From: Paracoccus fontiphilus
GTDB taxonomy: Bacteria > Pseudomonadota > Alphaproteobacteria > Rhodobacterales > Rhodobacteraceae
NCBI RefSeq assembly: GCF_017356265.1
Contig: NZ_JAFNAW010000012.1
Location: 1-64,000, forward strand
DNA: 64,000 nucleotides
Direction: 5' to 3'
A program made the translations under genes and the position numbers. Positions 46,089 to 55,623 of the stretch are shown one piece after another. The first letter of the stretch is position 1; each line of letters begins with the position of its first letter. Below the pieces are notes generated by a model, which was not told the DNA's origin, did not search any database, and saw only the letters and a program-made list of their open reading frames with translations.

Positions 46089-47669
46089 CTACTTCGCCTC
46101 GTAGCGATCGCGGATCAGGCGGTCCAGCGTCATCACCCCCCAGCCGGTCGCGCCCTTGGGGGCAAGGTCGGTCGCGCCGGGCGGCAGGGCCACGCCCGCG
46201 ATGTCGATATGCGCCCAAGGGGTGCCCTTGCGGATGAAGCGCTGCAGGAACTGCGCCGCCGTGATGGACCCCGCCGCGCGACCGCCGGTGTTCTTCATGT
46301 CGGCCAGGCGCGACTTGATCAGGCTGTCATAGGGCTGGCCCAAGGGCAGCCGCCAGGCCCCCTCGCCTTCCGCACGGGCGGCGGCCAGCAGGTTGTCGGC
46401 AAGCGCGTCGTCGTTGGCGAAGACGCCCGCGTTGTCATGGCCCAAGGCGATGATCACCGCCCCGGTCAGCGTCGCCAGGTCGATCACGGCCGAGGGGTTG
46501 AAGCGGTCCTGCGCGTACCACAGCACGTCGGCCAGGACCAGGCGGCCCTCGGCGTCGGTGTTGATGACCTCGATCGTGTCGCCCTTCATGGATTTCACGA
46601 TGTCGCCGGGACGCTGGGCCTTGCCGTCGGGCATGTTTTCCACCAGCCCGACCAGACCCACGACATTGGCGCGCGCCCGGCGCAGCGCCAGCGTGCGCAT
46701 CACGCCCGCCACCACGCCCGCGCCGCCCATGTCCATGGTCATCTCCTCCATGCCCGCCGCGGGCTTGATGGATATGCCGCCGGTGTCGAAGACCACGCCC
46801 TTGCCGACCAGGGCTAGGGGCGCCTCGTCCCCGCCGCCGTTCCAGCGCATCACCACGACCTTGGAGGGGCTTTCCGAGCCCTGCCCCACACCCAGCAGCG
46901 CGCGCATCCCCAGTTCGGCAAGCTGGTCCTCCTCCAGCACCTCGACGGTCAGGCCGATCTCCTCCATCGCCTTCAGGCGGTCGGCAAAGTCGGTGGTGGT
47001 CAGGACGTTGGCCGGTTCGTTGACCAGGTCGCGGGTGAAGAACACGCCCTCGGCCACGGCGGCGGCGTCCTGGGCGGTCTTGGCCAGCGCCTCGGGGTCC
47101 TTGACCATGAAGGTCACGCGGGCCTTTTCCGATACCGGCTCGTCCGCGGCCTCGGGCCTGCTGTCGGCCTGGGCGTCGGCCAGGATGGCGGTGTCCGCCT
47201 CGTGCGTGACGCTTTGCGGGATCGGGTCGGCGCCCGCTTCCTCGCCGCCCTCGGCGGGCTTGGTCTGGTAGACCGAGAAGTCGTAGCCCCGCAGCGCGAT
47301 GCCCAGCGCGACCTCGTTCGCCCGCTTGTGCCCGCCCGCCAGGACCAGCGTGTGGGTCTTGCCCAGCTTGGCGCCGATGGCGGCACCGGCCTTGCGCGCG
47401 TCCGCCACGCCGGCGTCCGACGGCAGCGCCACCAGCGTCAGCGCATCGGCGGCCATGCCCGCCGGAAAGGCCAGCTCCAGCGCCGCGCCGGGCTTCAACC
47501 CCTTGCCCGCCTTCGAATCCATCGCCCGCTGCGCCGCGTCCCTGGCCGCGCGCGGCAGCCCCGAGGGCAGCTTGCCCCCCGGCTGGACGATCAGCGCCAC
47601 CCGCCCCTCGTGGCTGGCCAGCCGGTCGGCGGCGATTTCGGCAAAGGTGATCTCGACAGGGTGGGTCAT
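46089..47669 (-). CDS. pepA: Leucyl aminopeptidase PepA
   Basis: M17 di-zinc aminopeptidase, 526 residues. The C-terminal catalytic domain has VGKGVVFDTGGISIKP (Lys and Asp ligands), DMGGAGVV and the signature NTDAEGRL (370-377), followed by an Arg. The N-terminal domain carries an acidic low-complexity insertion between about 145 and 195 (EEAGADPIPQ, EADTAILADAQADSRPEAAD) that is absent from E. coli PepA. The start at 47669 is the family N-terminus. It is divergent from lptF across 127 bases, as in many proteobacteria. Confidence 0.95.
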   Translation of the reverse strand: MTHPVEITFAEIAADRLASHEGRVALIVQPGGKLPSGLPRAARDAAQRAMDSKAGKGLKPGAALELAFPAGMAADALTLVALPSDAGVADARKAGAAIGAKLGKTHTLVLAGGHKRANEVALGIALRGYDFSVYQTKPAEGGEEAGADPIPQSVTHEADTAILADAQADSRPEAADEPVSEKARVTFMVKDPEALAKTAQDAAAVAEGVFFTRDLVNEPANVLTTTDFADRLKAMEEIGLTVEVLEEDQLAELGMRALLGVGQGSESPSKVVVMRWNGGGDEAPLALVGKGVVFDTGGISIKPAAGMEEMTMDMGGAGVVAGVMRTLALRRARANVVGLVGLVENMPDGKAQRPGDIVKSMKGDTIEVINTDAEGRLVLADVLWYAQDRFNPSAVIDLATLTGAVIIALGHDNAGVFANDDALADNLLAAARAEGEGAWRLPLGQPYDSLIKSRLADMKNTGGRAAGSITAAQFLQRFIRKGTPWAHIDIAGVALPPGATDLAPKGATGWGVMTLDRLIRDRYEAK

Positions 47670-47796
47670 GGCGTCCTCATCATTCTGCGCAAGAAAGCCT
47701 AGACCCGCCGCGCACCCTTTTCCAGAGCCGCCCTTGCCGCTAAGCAAGACGTGACCGCCGCCCCAAGGACCGCCCCCAAGGACCGCCTCCAGCCAC

Positions 47797-48939
47797 ATGC
47801 CCCGGATCGACCGCTATATCCTCAGCCAGTTGCTGACCCTGTTCGGGTTCTTCGCCCTGGTGCTGGTGTCGGTCTACTGGATCAACCGGGCCGTCAGCCT
47901 GTTCGACGATCTTCTCAGCGACGGGCAGACCGCGCTGGTGGTGCTGGAGTTCACCGCACTGACGCTGCCCCTGGTGATCTCGGTCGTGCTGCCGGTCGCG
48001 GCCTTCGCGGCGACCGCCTATGGGGCGAACCGCATGTCGGGCGAATCCGAACTGGTGGCGATGCAGGCGGCGGGGCTGTCGCCTTGGCGGCTGGCGCGTC
48101 CGGTGCTGGTGTTCGGCGTCTTCGTGGGGCTGATGGTCGCCGTTCTGGTCCACGGGCTTGTGCCGATGGCGCGCGCCCGGCTGGCCGACCGGCAGGCGGA
48201 ACTGGCCCAGGACGTAACCGAGCAGTTCTTGCGCCCCGGCACCTTCCAGTATCCGACCGACGGCATCACCCTGTTCATCCGCGACATCGCCACCGACGGA
48301 CGCCTTCTGGACCTGTTCATCGAGGATGCGCGCGACCCCGCCAACCAGGTCATCTACACCTCCGAGGAGGCGCTGGTGGTCCGCGCGGAAACCGGGCCCG
48401 TCCTGATCCTGCTGCGCGGCATGTCCCAGACCCTCCGCCGCGCAGGAGAGCGGCAGTCCCTTGCCGTCACCCGCTTTGACGAATTCAGCTATGACGTGGG
48501 GGCGATGTTCACCGGCGGCGGGCAGAAGGGCCGCGACCTGCGCGACTATGGCACCCTGCGGCTTCTGGACCCCGACCCCGACCTGCTGGCCGCCACCGGC
48601 GGCACGGCGGCCGCCGACGCCCGGCGCGAGGCGCACGAGCGGATCGCCCAGCCCCTACTGTCGCCCATCGCCGCCATGATCGGCTTTGCGACGCTCCTGA
48701 TCGGCGGCTATTCGCGCTTCGGCGTCTGGCGGCAGGTGTTGTGGGCGATCCTGGGGCTGATCGTCGTGCAGTTCCTGACCAATGCCGCCGCCAACCAGGC
48801 AGGGCGCGACCCGTCGCTGTGGCCCGTCCTTTACGTGCCCGCCCTGGTCGGCGCGGCGATGTGCGTCGCGCTTTTGTGGCTGGCGGCCAGGCCGCGGCGG
48901 CTGAAGCACGGGGCAGGACAGGGGAGGGCTGCGGCATGA
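47797..48939 (+). CDS. lptF: LPS export permease LptF
   Basis: A 380-residue inner-membrane permease with six helices and a central periplasmic beta-jellyroll domain (about 105-270). It pairs with LptG and the LptB ATPase to extract lipopolysaccharide. The N-terminal RIDRYILSQLLTLFGFFALV and LTLPLVISVVLPVAAF are typical. The stop overlaps lptG (ATGA). LptB is not in the window. Confidence 0.94.
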   Translation: MPRIDRYILSQLLTLFGFFALVLVSVYWINRAVSLFDDLLSDGQTALVVLEFTALTLPLVISVVLPVAAFAATAYGANRMSGESELVAMQAAGLSPWRLARPVLVFGVFVGLMVAVLVHGLVPMARARLADRQAELAQDVTEQFLRPGTFQYPTDGITLFIRDIATDGRLLDLFIEDARDPANQVIYTSEEALVVRAETGPVLILLRGMSQTLRRAGERQSLAVTRFDEFSYDVGAMFTGGGQKGRDLRDYGTLRLLDPDPDLLAATGGTAAADARREAHERIAQPLLSPIAAMIGFATLLIGGYSRFGVWRQVLWAILGLIVVQFLTNAAANQAGRDPSLWPVLYVPALVGAAMCVALLWLAARPRRLKHGAGQGRAAA

Positions 48940-50045
48940 TCCTGGCCCGCTATGTGTCTCGCCGGTTCCTGCGGTCCTTCGTGACCATCGCGGGCGTGTT
49001 CCTGCTGATCCTGCTGCTGATCGACATGATCGAGATGATCCGCCGCTTTTCCGACCGCGAGATCGGGCTGGCGGGCGCCCTGGGGCTGGCGGCGCTGAAC
49101 GTCGCGTCAAGCTTCTATTCCATCCTGCCGCTGTTGACCGTGCTGGCGGGGATCGCGCTGTTTCTCAACCTGGCCCGCACCTCGGAAATGGTGGCGATCC
49201 GCGCGTCGGGCCGGTCGGCGCTGAAGGTCGTGACCGCGCCGGCCGTCACGGCGGTCCTGGTCGGCGCGCTAACGGTGGCGTTCCTGAATCCTTTGGTCGC
49301 CGTCACCGGCGCCCGCTTCGACGAGGCCGTGGCAAGCATCGAGCGCGCCAGCCGCCAGACCGTGTCCGTCGGCGACAGCGCCGTCTGGCTGCGTCAGGCC
49401 GTGGTGGAAGGGACCGAGGAGGCGGGCCAGATCGTCATCCGCGCCCGCCGGGCCAGCCCGGACGCGACCACGCTTTACGGCGCGACCTTCATGGTCTTCG
49501 ACCAGGCCCGCGGCCCCGTCCGCCGGGTCGAGGCGCGCGAGGCCCGGCTGGTTCCCGGCAAGTGGGACCTGACCGATGTGCGCGACTATCCCCTGACCGA
49601 GCCGAACCCCGAGGCCGCCGCGACCGCCGCCGCGCGGATGGAGCTTGCCTCGGACCTGACCGCGCAGCGCATCCGCGAGGGGTTCGGCCGTCCCGAGGCC
49701 GTGCCCGTCTGGCAGTTGCCGGGCTTCATCGCGGGCCTGGAACGCGCCGGCTTCTCGGCCGCGCGCCACAAGGTCTGGCTGCAGATGGAACTGGCGCGGC
49801 CCTTCCTGATGGCGGCGATGGTGCTGATCGCGGCGGCCTTCACCATGCAGCACGTCCGGGGCCGGAACACCGGCGGCGCCGTGCTTCTGGCCTTCGGGGC
49901 CGGGATCGGGCTGTTCTTTCTGCGCAACCTGGCGCAGGTTCTGGGCGACAACGGACAGGTGCCGCCCCTGCTTGCCGGGTGGACGCCGCCGCTGGTGGGC
50001 GGGCTGCTGGCCGTGGCGCTGATCCTGGCGCGGGAGGATGGATGA
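48936..50045 (+). CDS. lptG: LPS export permease LptG
   Basis: Partner permease of LptF, 369 residues. Start LARYVSRRFLRSFVTIAGVF, the substrate-binding Glu/Lys region LARTSEMVAIRASGRSALK in the cytoplasmic loop, and a periplasmic jellyroll (~110-270) are visible; the C-terminal helices include FTMQHVRGRNTGGAVLLAF. The stop overlaps lptD (ATGA), so inner- and outer-membrane parts of the export route are made together. Confidence 0.94.
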   Translation: MILARYVSRRFLRSFVTIAGVFLLILLLIDMIEMIRRFSDREIGLAGALGLAALNVASSFYSILPLLTVLAGIALFLNLARTSEMVAIRASGRSALKVVTAPAVTAVLVGALTVAFLNPLVAVTGARFDEAVASIERASRQTVSVGDSAVWLRQAVVEGTEEAGQIVIRARRASPDATTLYGATFMVFDQARGPVRRVEAREARLVPGKWDLTDVRDYPLTEPNPEAAATAAARMELASDLTAQRIREGFGRPEAVPVWQLPGFIAGLERAGFSAARHKVWLQMELARPFLMAAMVLIAAAFTMQHVRGRNTGGAVLLAFGAGIGLFFLRNLAQVLGDNGQVPPLLAGWTPPLVGGLLAVALILAREDG

Positions 50046-52408
50046 CGGGCTTCATGCGGAAGGGCTTGGCGCTGGGGTTGGCGCTGTTGCCGTCGATGGC
50101 GCTTGCCCAGACCATCCTGTCCGAGGATCCGGGCCTTGGCGCGGGCAGCCTGGGCAGTTCGGGCACCTTCACCTGGAGCGACGAGGCCGCCCTGGCCCCG
50201 ACGGCGAACCGGCTTGAAGACCGCATCCTGGGCGACCGCACGCCCGAGGCCGGCGCACTGGAGGCAACGGCCCCCGACACCGACATCACCCTGCCGAACC
50301 GCCCGTCCGAGGCGCCCCAGGACGACGCGGCGACCGTTCTGGCCGACAGCATGGTGCTGCAGGACGACCAGACGCTGATCGCCGCGGGCGGCGTCGTCGT
50401 CTGGTACCAGGGCGCCCGGCTGGTGGCCTCGCGCCTGGTGGTGAACGGCGCCTCGGGCGACCTGACCATCGAGGGCCCGATCCACCTGTCGCGTCCCGGC
50501 GCCGCCGACCCCGAGGCCGAGGCCGTCCTGATCGCCGAGTCGGGCCAACTTGACCGCGAGTTGCAGGACGGCATCGTGCGGGGCGCCCGCCTTGTCCTTG
50601 CGCGCGAACTGCAACTGGCTGCGACCGAGCTGACGCGCACCGGCAACGGCCGGATGACCAACCTGCGCCATGTGGTCGCGTCCTCGTGCCAGATCTGCGC
50701 CAGCGATCCCACCCCCTTGTGGGAAATCCGCGCGCGCACCATCACCCATGACGCGGAAACCCGGCTGATCACCTTCGACCGACCGCAGTTTCGCGCCATG
50801 GGCATTCCGCTGGCGGCCGTGCCCTTCAGCCTGACCGCGCCCGACCCCACCGTCGAACGCCGCACCGGCTTCCTGCAGCCCGAGTTCCGGACGACCTCCA
50901 GCCTGGGCTTTGGCATCAAGCTGCCTTATTTCATCACCATGGGCGATCATGCGGATGTGACCGTCACGCCCTATGTCTCGGCCAGCCGGACACGAACCCT
51001 GGGCCTGCGCTATCGGCAGGCATGGTCGAACGCCGTGACCGAATGGAACGGCGCCATCACCCGCGACGACATCGAGCCGGGCGAAACGCGCGGCTACCTG
51101 TTCGGCAACGCGCTTGTCGATCTGCCGCGCGGCTATCGCCTGGGCGTGCAGGTCCAGGCCGCCTCGGACCGGGGCTATCTGCTGGACTACGACATCACCG
51201 ATGCCGACCGGCTGTGGAGCGGGTTCACCCTGGAACGCATCACCCGCGACAAGCTGTTCTTCGGGCGCGTCGGCAACTACCACTCGTTGCGCGACGACGA
51301 GAACAACAGCACCTCGCCCGCCCAGGTCGCCGACGTGATCTGGCAGCGCAGCTTCACGCCCCGCTATGTCGGCGGACAGGCATTGCTGGAATGGTCGGTC
51401 CACGCCCATCGCCGCCCCTCGGACGAGGACCGGATCGGCCGCGACATGGCCCGCGCTTCGGTCGGGGTGGACTGGCGGCGCAGCGAAATCCTTCCCGGCG
51501 GCGTGGTGGGCGCGGCCCTGGCCGGGTTCGACGCCGACATCTACCGCATTGCCCAGGACAGCCGCTACGACGACGTCGTGGCCCGCGCCGACCCGATGAT
51601 CGGGGCCGAGCTTCGCTGGCCGCTGGTCGGCGGCAGCGACGGCGCGACCCACATGGTCGAGCCGGTGGCGCAGATCCTGTATTCCCCCGAGGGAGGCGAT
51701 GACGACATCCCGAACGAGGACAGCCGCCTGATCGAGTTCGATGAGGGCAACCTGTTTTCCGAAAGCCGCTTCCCTGGCTGGGACGCGCGCGAAGGGGGGT
51801 TGCGCGCCAACCTGGGCGTGACCTGGACGCGGATCGATCCTACCGGCTGGTCGCTGGCGCTGACCGGGGGGCGCGTCCTGCGCGCCGATCCCGATCCCGA
51901 CTTTCCCGCAGGTTCGGCGCTGTCGGGCACCAGTTCGGACTGGCTGGTTTCGGCGCAATACGACAGCGGCACGGGGCTTGCCATCGCCAACCGGGCGCTG
52001 TTCGACGACGGCCTGGACATGTCGCGCAACGAATTGCGGCTGGGTTGGCTGCGCGACGACCTGCAGCTTTCGGCGGGCCACCTGTGGCTGGACGGCGACG
52101 ACCAGAACACCGCCGAGCTTCCCGACATCAGCGAACTTGTCGCCAATGTCGGCTGGCAGATTCGCGACGGCTGGTGGGGCAGCGCCGAAACGCGTTATGA
52201 CTTCGTGGCCGATCAGGCGCAGCGCGCCTCGCTGGACCTGACCTATCGCAACGAATGCCTGACAGTGGAAATGGGCGTGTCGCGCCGCTTCACCAGTTCG
52301 GACAGCGTGAACCCGGAAACCAGCGTCGGGCTGTCGGTCCGCCTTGGCGGCTTCGGGATGCAGGAAGACTTGCCGGGCACGGTGGCGCGCCGGTCCTGCA
52401 TGCGCTAA
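50042..52408 (+). CDS. lptD: LPS assembly outer-membrane protein LptD
   Basis: A 788-residue protein that inserts lipopolysaccharide into the outer leaflet with LptE. A signal peptide (cleavage near MALAQ) precedes an N-terminal Ala/Pro-rich linker of about 70 residues, a periplasmic beta-jellyroll (~100-230, LQDDQTLIAAGGVVVWYQGA), and a C-terminal beta-barrel with blocks such as PTVERRTGFLQPEFRTTSSL. Cysteines are in SSCQIC and near the end (NECLT, RSCMR), so the inter-domain disulfides can form. surA, whose product helps fold LptD, follows 36 bases later. Confidence 0.93.
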   Translation: MTGFMRKGLALGLALLPSMALAQTILSEDPGLGAGSLGSSGTFTWSDEAALAPTANRLEDRILGDRTPEAGALEATAPDTDITLPNRPSEAPQDDAATVLADSMVLQDDQTLIAAGGVVVWYQGARLVASRLVVNGASGDLTIEGPIHLSRPGAADPEAEAVLIAESGQLDRELQDGIVRGARLVLARELQLAATELTRTGNGRMTNLRHVVASSCQICASDPTPLWEIRARTITHDAETRLITFDRPQFRAMGIPLAAVPFSLTAPDPTVERRTGFLQPEFRTTSSLGFGIKLPYFITMGDHADVTVTPYVSASRTRTLGLRYRQAWSNAVTEWNGAITRDDIEPGETRGYLFGNALVDLPRGYRLGVQVQAASDRGYLLDYDITDADRLWSGFTLERITRDKLFFGRVGNYHSLRDDENNSTSPAQVADVIWQRSFTPRYVGGQALLEWSVHAHRRPSDEDRIGRDMARASVGVDWRRSEILPGGVVGAALAGFDADIYRIAQDSRYDDVVARADPMIGAELRWPLVGGSDGATHMVEPVAQILYSPEGGDDDIPNEDSRLIEFDEGNLFSESRFPGWDAREGGLRANLGVTWTRIDPTGWSLALTGGRVLRADPDPDFPAGSALSGTSSDWLVSAQYDSGTGLAIANRALFDDGLDMSRNELRLGWLRDDLQLSAGHLWLDGDDQNTAELPDISELVANVGWQIRDGWWGSAETRYDFVADQAQRASLDLTYRNECLTVEMGVSRRFTSSDSVNPETSVGLSVRLGGFGMQEDLPGTVARRSCMR

Positions 52409-52444
52409 TCTGCGGCCCAACAAACGCACACAAAGGGGCAGCAG

Positions 52445-53713
52445 ATGCGGCATTTCCTTTCCGGCCTCGCCTTGGCGGCAGCCCTGGCAGCAGGGCCCGC
52501 GCCGATCCTGGCGCAGAACCTGTTCGAGCCGGTGATCTACATCAACAATGCCGCCATCACCCGCTACGAGGTGCAGCAGCGCCAGCGCTTCATGCAGATC
52601 GTGGGCGCGCCCGCCACCACCGAGGCCGAGGCGCAGCAGGCGCTGATCGACGACCGCCTGCGCGCCCATGCCGCCCGGCAGCTTGGCATCGTTCCCACCG
52701 ACGAGGGGCTGCAGAACGGGCTTGAGGAATTCGCGGGCCGCGCGGGCCTGTCCGCGGCCGAATTCACCGCCGCCCTGGAAGGCGCGGGCGTCGAACCCCA
52801 GGCCTTTCGCGATTTCGTCAGCGCGGGCCTTGTCTGGCGTTCCGTCATCCGCGAACGCGTGGTCCCCCGGATCGAGGTTTCGGACGCCGAGGTGGACCAG
52901 GAACTGCGCCGCCAGGTCGAAACCCCGATCCTGTCGCGCGTGCTGATCGCCGAACTGATCATCCCCGCCCCGCCGGGGCAGGAACAGCAGGCCCTGAACC
53001 TTGCCCGCCAGATCGCGGGCTCGAACCCCAGCTCGGACCAGTTCGAGGCCGCGGCACGCCAGTATTCCGCCGCCGAATCGGCGCAGGCGGGCGGGCGGTT
53101 GGCCTGGGTGAACATCGACAACCTGCCGCCGGGCCTGCGCCAAGTGATCGGCGGGCTGCAACCCGGCCAGACCACGCAGCCCCTGACCGTGGAAGGCGCG
53201 GTCGTGCTGTTCCACCTGCGCGACAGCCAGGGGACGCTGCGCCCCGGCGCGACGGAACAGGTGATCGACTACGCGACGCTGCGCCTTGCGACAGTGGCCG
53301 AGGCCGCGACGCTGGCCGCCCGGACGCGCAGCTGCGACGATCTGTACGTGCAGGCCGGACCGCAGGCGGCCGCCCAGGTCCAGCGCCAGACCGTTTCCCA
53401 GGGTGCCATTCCGGCCCTTGTCGCGCAGCGCCTGGCCACCATGGACCGGGACGAGGCCGGCGTGGTCGACTATGGCAACGGCGCGGACCTGGTGATGCTC
53501 TGCTCCCGCCAGCCTGCGCTTGTGGCCGACATGGCCGACGACGTGGCCACCACCGCCCTGCCCGACGACGGGGTCGAGGCCGCGGTGCCCGACACGGATG
53601 CCCTGCCCACCCGCGACGCCGTGCGCGACGAGATCTTCAACCGCAAGGCCAATGCCGCAGCCGAGGCCTATCTAGCCGAACTGCGCGCCGAAGCCATCAT
53701 CCGCCGCCCGTGA
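52445..53713 (+). CDS. surA: Periplasmic chaperone/prolyl isomerase SurA
   Basis: A 422-residue secreted protein: signal peptide (cleavage near ILAQ), N-terminal SurA chaperone domain (~25-160, [13 protein letters not shown]), and one parvulin domain (~165-262) with [24 protein letters not shown] and [10 protein letters not shown]. The C-terminal ~150 residues supply the final chaperone segment. Single-parvulin SurA is usual in alphaproteobacteria. The start has an AAGGGG site. pdxA overlaps its stop. Confidence 0.9.
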   Translation: MRHFLSGLALAAALAAGPAPILAQNLFEPVIYINNAAITRYEVQQRQRFMQIVGAPATTEAEAQQALIDDRLRAHAARQLGIVPTDEGLQNGLEEFAGRAGLSAAEFTAALEGAGVEPQAFRDFVSAGLVWRSVIRERVVPRIEVSDAEVDQELRRQVETPILSRVLIAELIIPAPPGQEQQALNLARQIAGSNPSSDQFEAAARQYSAAESAQAGGRLAWVNIDNLPPGLRQVIGGLQPGQTTQPLTVEGAVVLFHLRDSQGTLRPGATEQVIDYATLRLATVAEAATLAARTRSCDDLYVQAGPQAAAQVQRQTVSQGAIPALVAQRLATMDRDEAGVVDYGNGADLVMLCSRQPALVADMADDVATTALPDDGVEAAVPDTDALPTRDAVRDEIFNRKANAAAEAYLAELRAEAIIRRP

Positions 53714-54693
53714 CCGGGGCCATGAAACCGGGGCGCATCATCCTGACCTGCGGCGAGCCTGCGGGTGTCGGCCCGGAACTGGCCCCCCAGGCGCTGGGCT
53801 CGGGCGTGGACTTCGCCTGGATGGGCGATCCGCGCCACCTGCCCGCGGGAACCGCCTTTACCGAGATCCTGTCGCCGGACGATCCGGTGCCTGCGGGACG
53901 CCTTCCCGTGCTGCGGCACGACTTCGCGGCCCCCGCCCTGCCGGGCCATCCCGACCCCGCCAATGCGGCGGGCGTCATCGCCGTGATCGCCCGCGCGGTG
54001 GATCTGGTGATGGGCGGTCAGGCGGCGGGCATCTGCACCCTGCCCATCAGCAAGCAGGCCCTGAAGGAAGGCGCGGGCTTCGCCTTTCCCGGCCACACCG
54101 AATATCTGGCGCATCTGGCAGGGGACGTTCCGGTGGCGATGATGCTGGCCTCGACCACCGTCACCCCGGCCTGTCGCGTGGTCCCCGCGACCATCCACAT
54201 CCCGCTGGAGGACGTGCCCGCCGCCCTGACCGACGATGTGCTGGAACAGGCGATCCGCATCACCCATGCTGCGATGATCCGCGATTTCGGCATCGTCGCG
54301 CCACGGCTGGCCGTCGCGGGCCTGAACCCCCATGCGGGCGAGGGCGGGACCATGGGCCGCCAGGAAACCGCCCGCATCGCCCCCCTGCTGGACCGCCTGC
54401 GGGCCAAAGGCTTCGACCTGTTCGGCCCCCTGCCCGCCGACACGATGTTCCATGCCCCCGCCCGCACCCGATACGACGCGGCGATCTGCGCCTATCACGA
54501 CCAGGCGCTGATCCCGATCAAGACGCTGGATTTCGACGGCGGCGTGAACGTGACGCTTGGCCTGCCGTTCATCCGCACCTCGCCCGATCACGGCACGGCC
54601 TTCGACATCGCGGGCAAGGGGCTTGCCAGCCCGTCCTCGACGGTCGCGGCCCTGCGCATGGCCCGCGACATGGCGGCGGCGCGCGGCGCATGA
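53710..54693 (+). CDS. pdxA: 4-hydroxythreonine-4-phosphate dehydrogenase PdxA
   Basis: NAD-dependent enzyme of pyridoxal phosphate synthesis (DXP-dependent route), 327 residues. [13 protein letters not shown] opens it; metal-binding His residues are in [20 protein letters not shown] and [15 protein letters not shown], and [14 protein letters not shown] is conserved. The GTG at 53710 overlaps the surA stop (GTGA) and is used here; ATG 53722 is an alternative lacking four residues. The surA-pdxA-rsmA order is conserved from E. coli. Confidence 0.95.
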   Translation: MTGAMKPGRIILTCGEPAGVGPELAPQALGSGVDFAWMGDPRHLPAGTAFTEILSPDDPVPAGRLPVLRHDFAAPALPGHPDPANAAGVIAVIARAVDLVMGGQAAGICTLPISKQALKEGAGFAFPGHTEYLAHLAGDVPVAMMLASTTVTPACRVVPATIHIPLEDVPAALTDDVLEQAIRITHAAMIRDFGIVAPRLAVAGLNPHAGEGGTMGRQETARIAPLLDRLRAKGFDLFGPLPADTMFHAPARTRYDAAICAYHDQALIPIKTLDFDGGVNVTLGLPFIRTSPDHGTAFDIAGKGLASPSSTVAALRMARDMAAARGA

Positions 54694-54695
54694 TG

Positions 54696-54720
54696 CTTCT
54701 TCGTTGCCCAAATACCCATC
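54696..54720 (-). repeat. Dispersed repeat core, copy E, without hairpin
   Basis: Read on the minus strand: GGGTATTTGGGCAACGAAGA, matching copies A and F. It lies in the 40-base pdxA-rsmA gap, antisense to both genes. No clear stem is present where the others have one, so it is a truncated copy. Confidence 0.55.
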
Positions 54721-54733
54721 CGGCCGCGCCCCA

Positions 54734-55588
54734 ATGAGCACCATCGACAACCTGCCCCCCCTGCGCGAGGTGATCGCCCGCCACGACCTGCAGGCGAAAA
54801 AGCAACTGGGCCAGAACTTCCTTCTGGACCTGAACCTGACCGCCAAGATCGCGCGGCAGGCCGGCGACATGACGCAATGCGACGTCCTTGAAATCGGCCC
54901 CGGCCCCGGCGGCCTCACGCGCGGGCTGCTGGCCGAGGGCGCGCGCCATGTCCTTGCCATCGAGAAAGATGCCCGCGCCCTGCCCGCGCTGGGGGAAATC
55001 GCCGACCGCTATCCGGGCCGCCTGACGGTGATCCACGGCGATGCCCTGCAGGTCGATCCGCTGGCGCATCTGACCCCGCCCATCCGCGTGGCCGCGAACC
55101 TGCCCTACAACGTGGGCACCGAACTGCTGATCCGCTGGCTGACGCCGCCGGAATGGCCGCCTTTCTGGCAATCGCTGACGCTGATGTTCCAGAAAGAGGT
55201 CGCCGAGCGCATCGTCGCCGCCCCCGGCAGCAAGGCCTACGGCCGTCTTGCGCTGCTGGCCCAATGGCGCGCGAATGCCCGCATCGTGATGACCCTTCCG
55301 CCCGAGGCCTTCGTGCCCGCGCCCAAGGTCCATTCGGCGGTGGTCCACCTGACCGCCCTGCCCCGGCCACGCTTTCCGGCCGATCCGGCGGTCCTGTCGC
55401 AGGTCACGGCGGCGGCCTTCAACCAGCGCCGCAAGATGCTGCGGGCCTCGTTGCGGGGGCTGCATCCGGACATCGAGGCCTTGCTGGAACAGGCGAAAAT
55501 TCCGCCGACCGCGCGAGCCGAGGAGATCGATCTGGAACGGTTCTGCGCCCTGGCCCGCGTCTTGCAGGCCGCGCGCCAGGCCCAATGA
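54734..55588 (+). CDS. rsmA: 16S rRNA dimethyladenosine transferase RsmA (KsgA)
   Basis: Dimethylates two adenosines in the 3' hairpin of 16S rRNA (A1518/A1519 in E. coli numbering) during 30S maturation; 284 residues. [11 protein letters not shown], the SAM motif [18 protein letters not shown], catalytic NLPYNVG and the C-terminal [15 protein letters not shown] are all standard. The upstream frame is open into pdxA, but the family N-terminus begins at ATG 54734. It is closed by a strong hairpin shared with the convergent DUF4167 gene. Confidence 0.97.
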   Translation: MSTIDNLPPLREVIARHDLQAKKQLGQNFLLDLNLTAKIARQAGDMTQCDVLEIGPGPGGLTRGLLAEGARHVLAIEKDARALPALGEIADRYPGRLTVIHGDALQVDPLAHLTPPIRVAANLPYNVGTELLIRWLTPPEWPPFWQSLTLMFQKEVAERIVAAPGSKAYGRLALLAQWRANARIVMTLPPEAFVPAPKVHSAVVHLTALPRPRFPADPAVLSQVTAAAFNQRRKMLRASLRGLHPDIEALLEQAKIPPTARAEEIDLERFCALARVLQAARQAQ

Positions 55589-55589
55589 A

Positions 55590-55620
55590 AAGGGGCCGCG
55601 GCTGATCGCCGCGGCCCCTT
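55590..55620. terminator. Two-way terminator between rsmA and DUF4167 gene
   Basis: A perfect 13-bp stem AAGGGGCCGCGGC/GCCGCGGCCCCTT with loop TGATC. Sited one base after the rsmA stop and three bases from the stop of the convergent gene. The A and T at the stem ends provide a short T-tract on each strand. Confidence 0.8.
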
Positions 55621-55623
55621 GTC

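Noticed and set aside
49586-53215. Open frame of about 1200 codons antisense to lptG-lptD-surA
   Set aside because: Long antisense frames are common in GC-rich DNA with biased third positions. The translation is low in hydrophobic pattern and rich in Arg/Gly/Gln, and the opposite strand holds three well-recognised genes.
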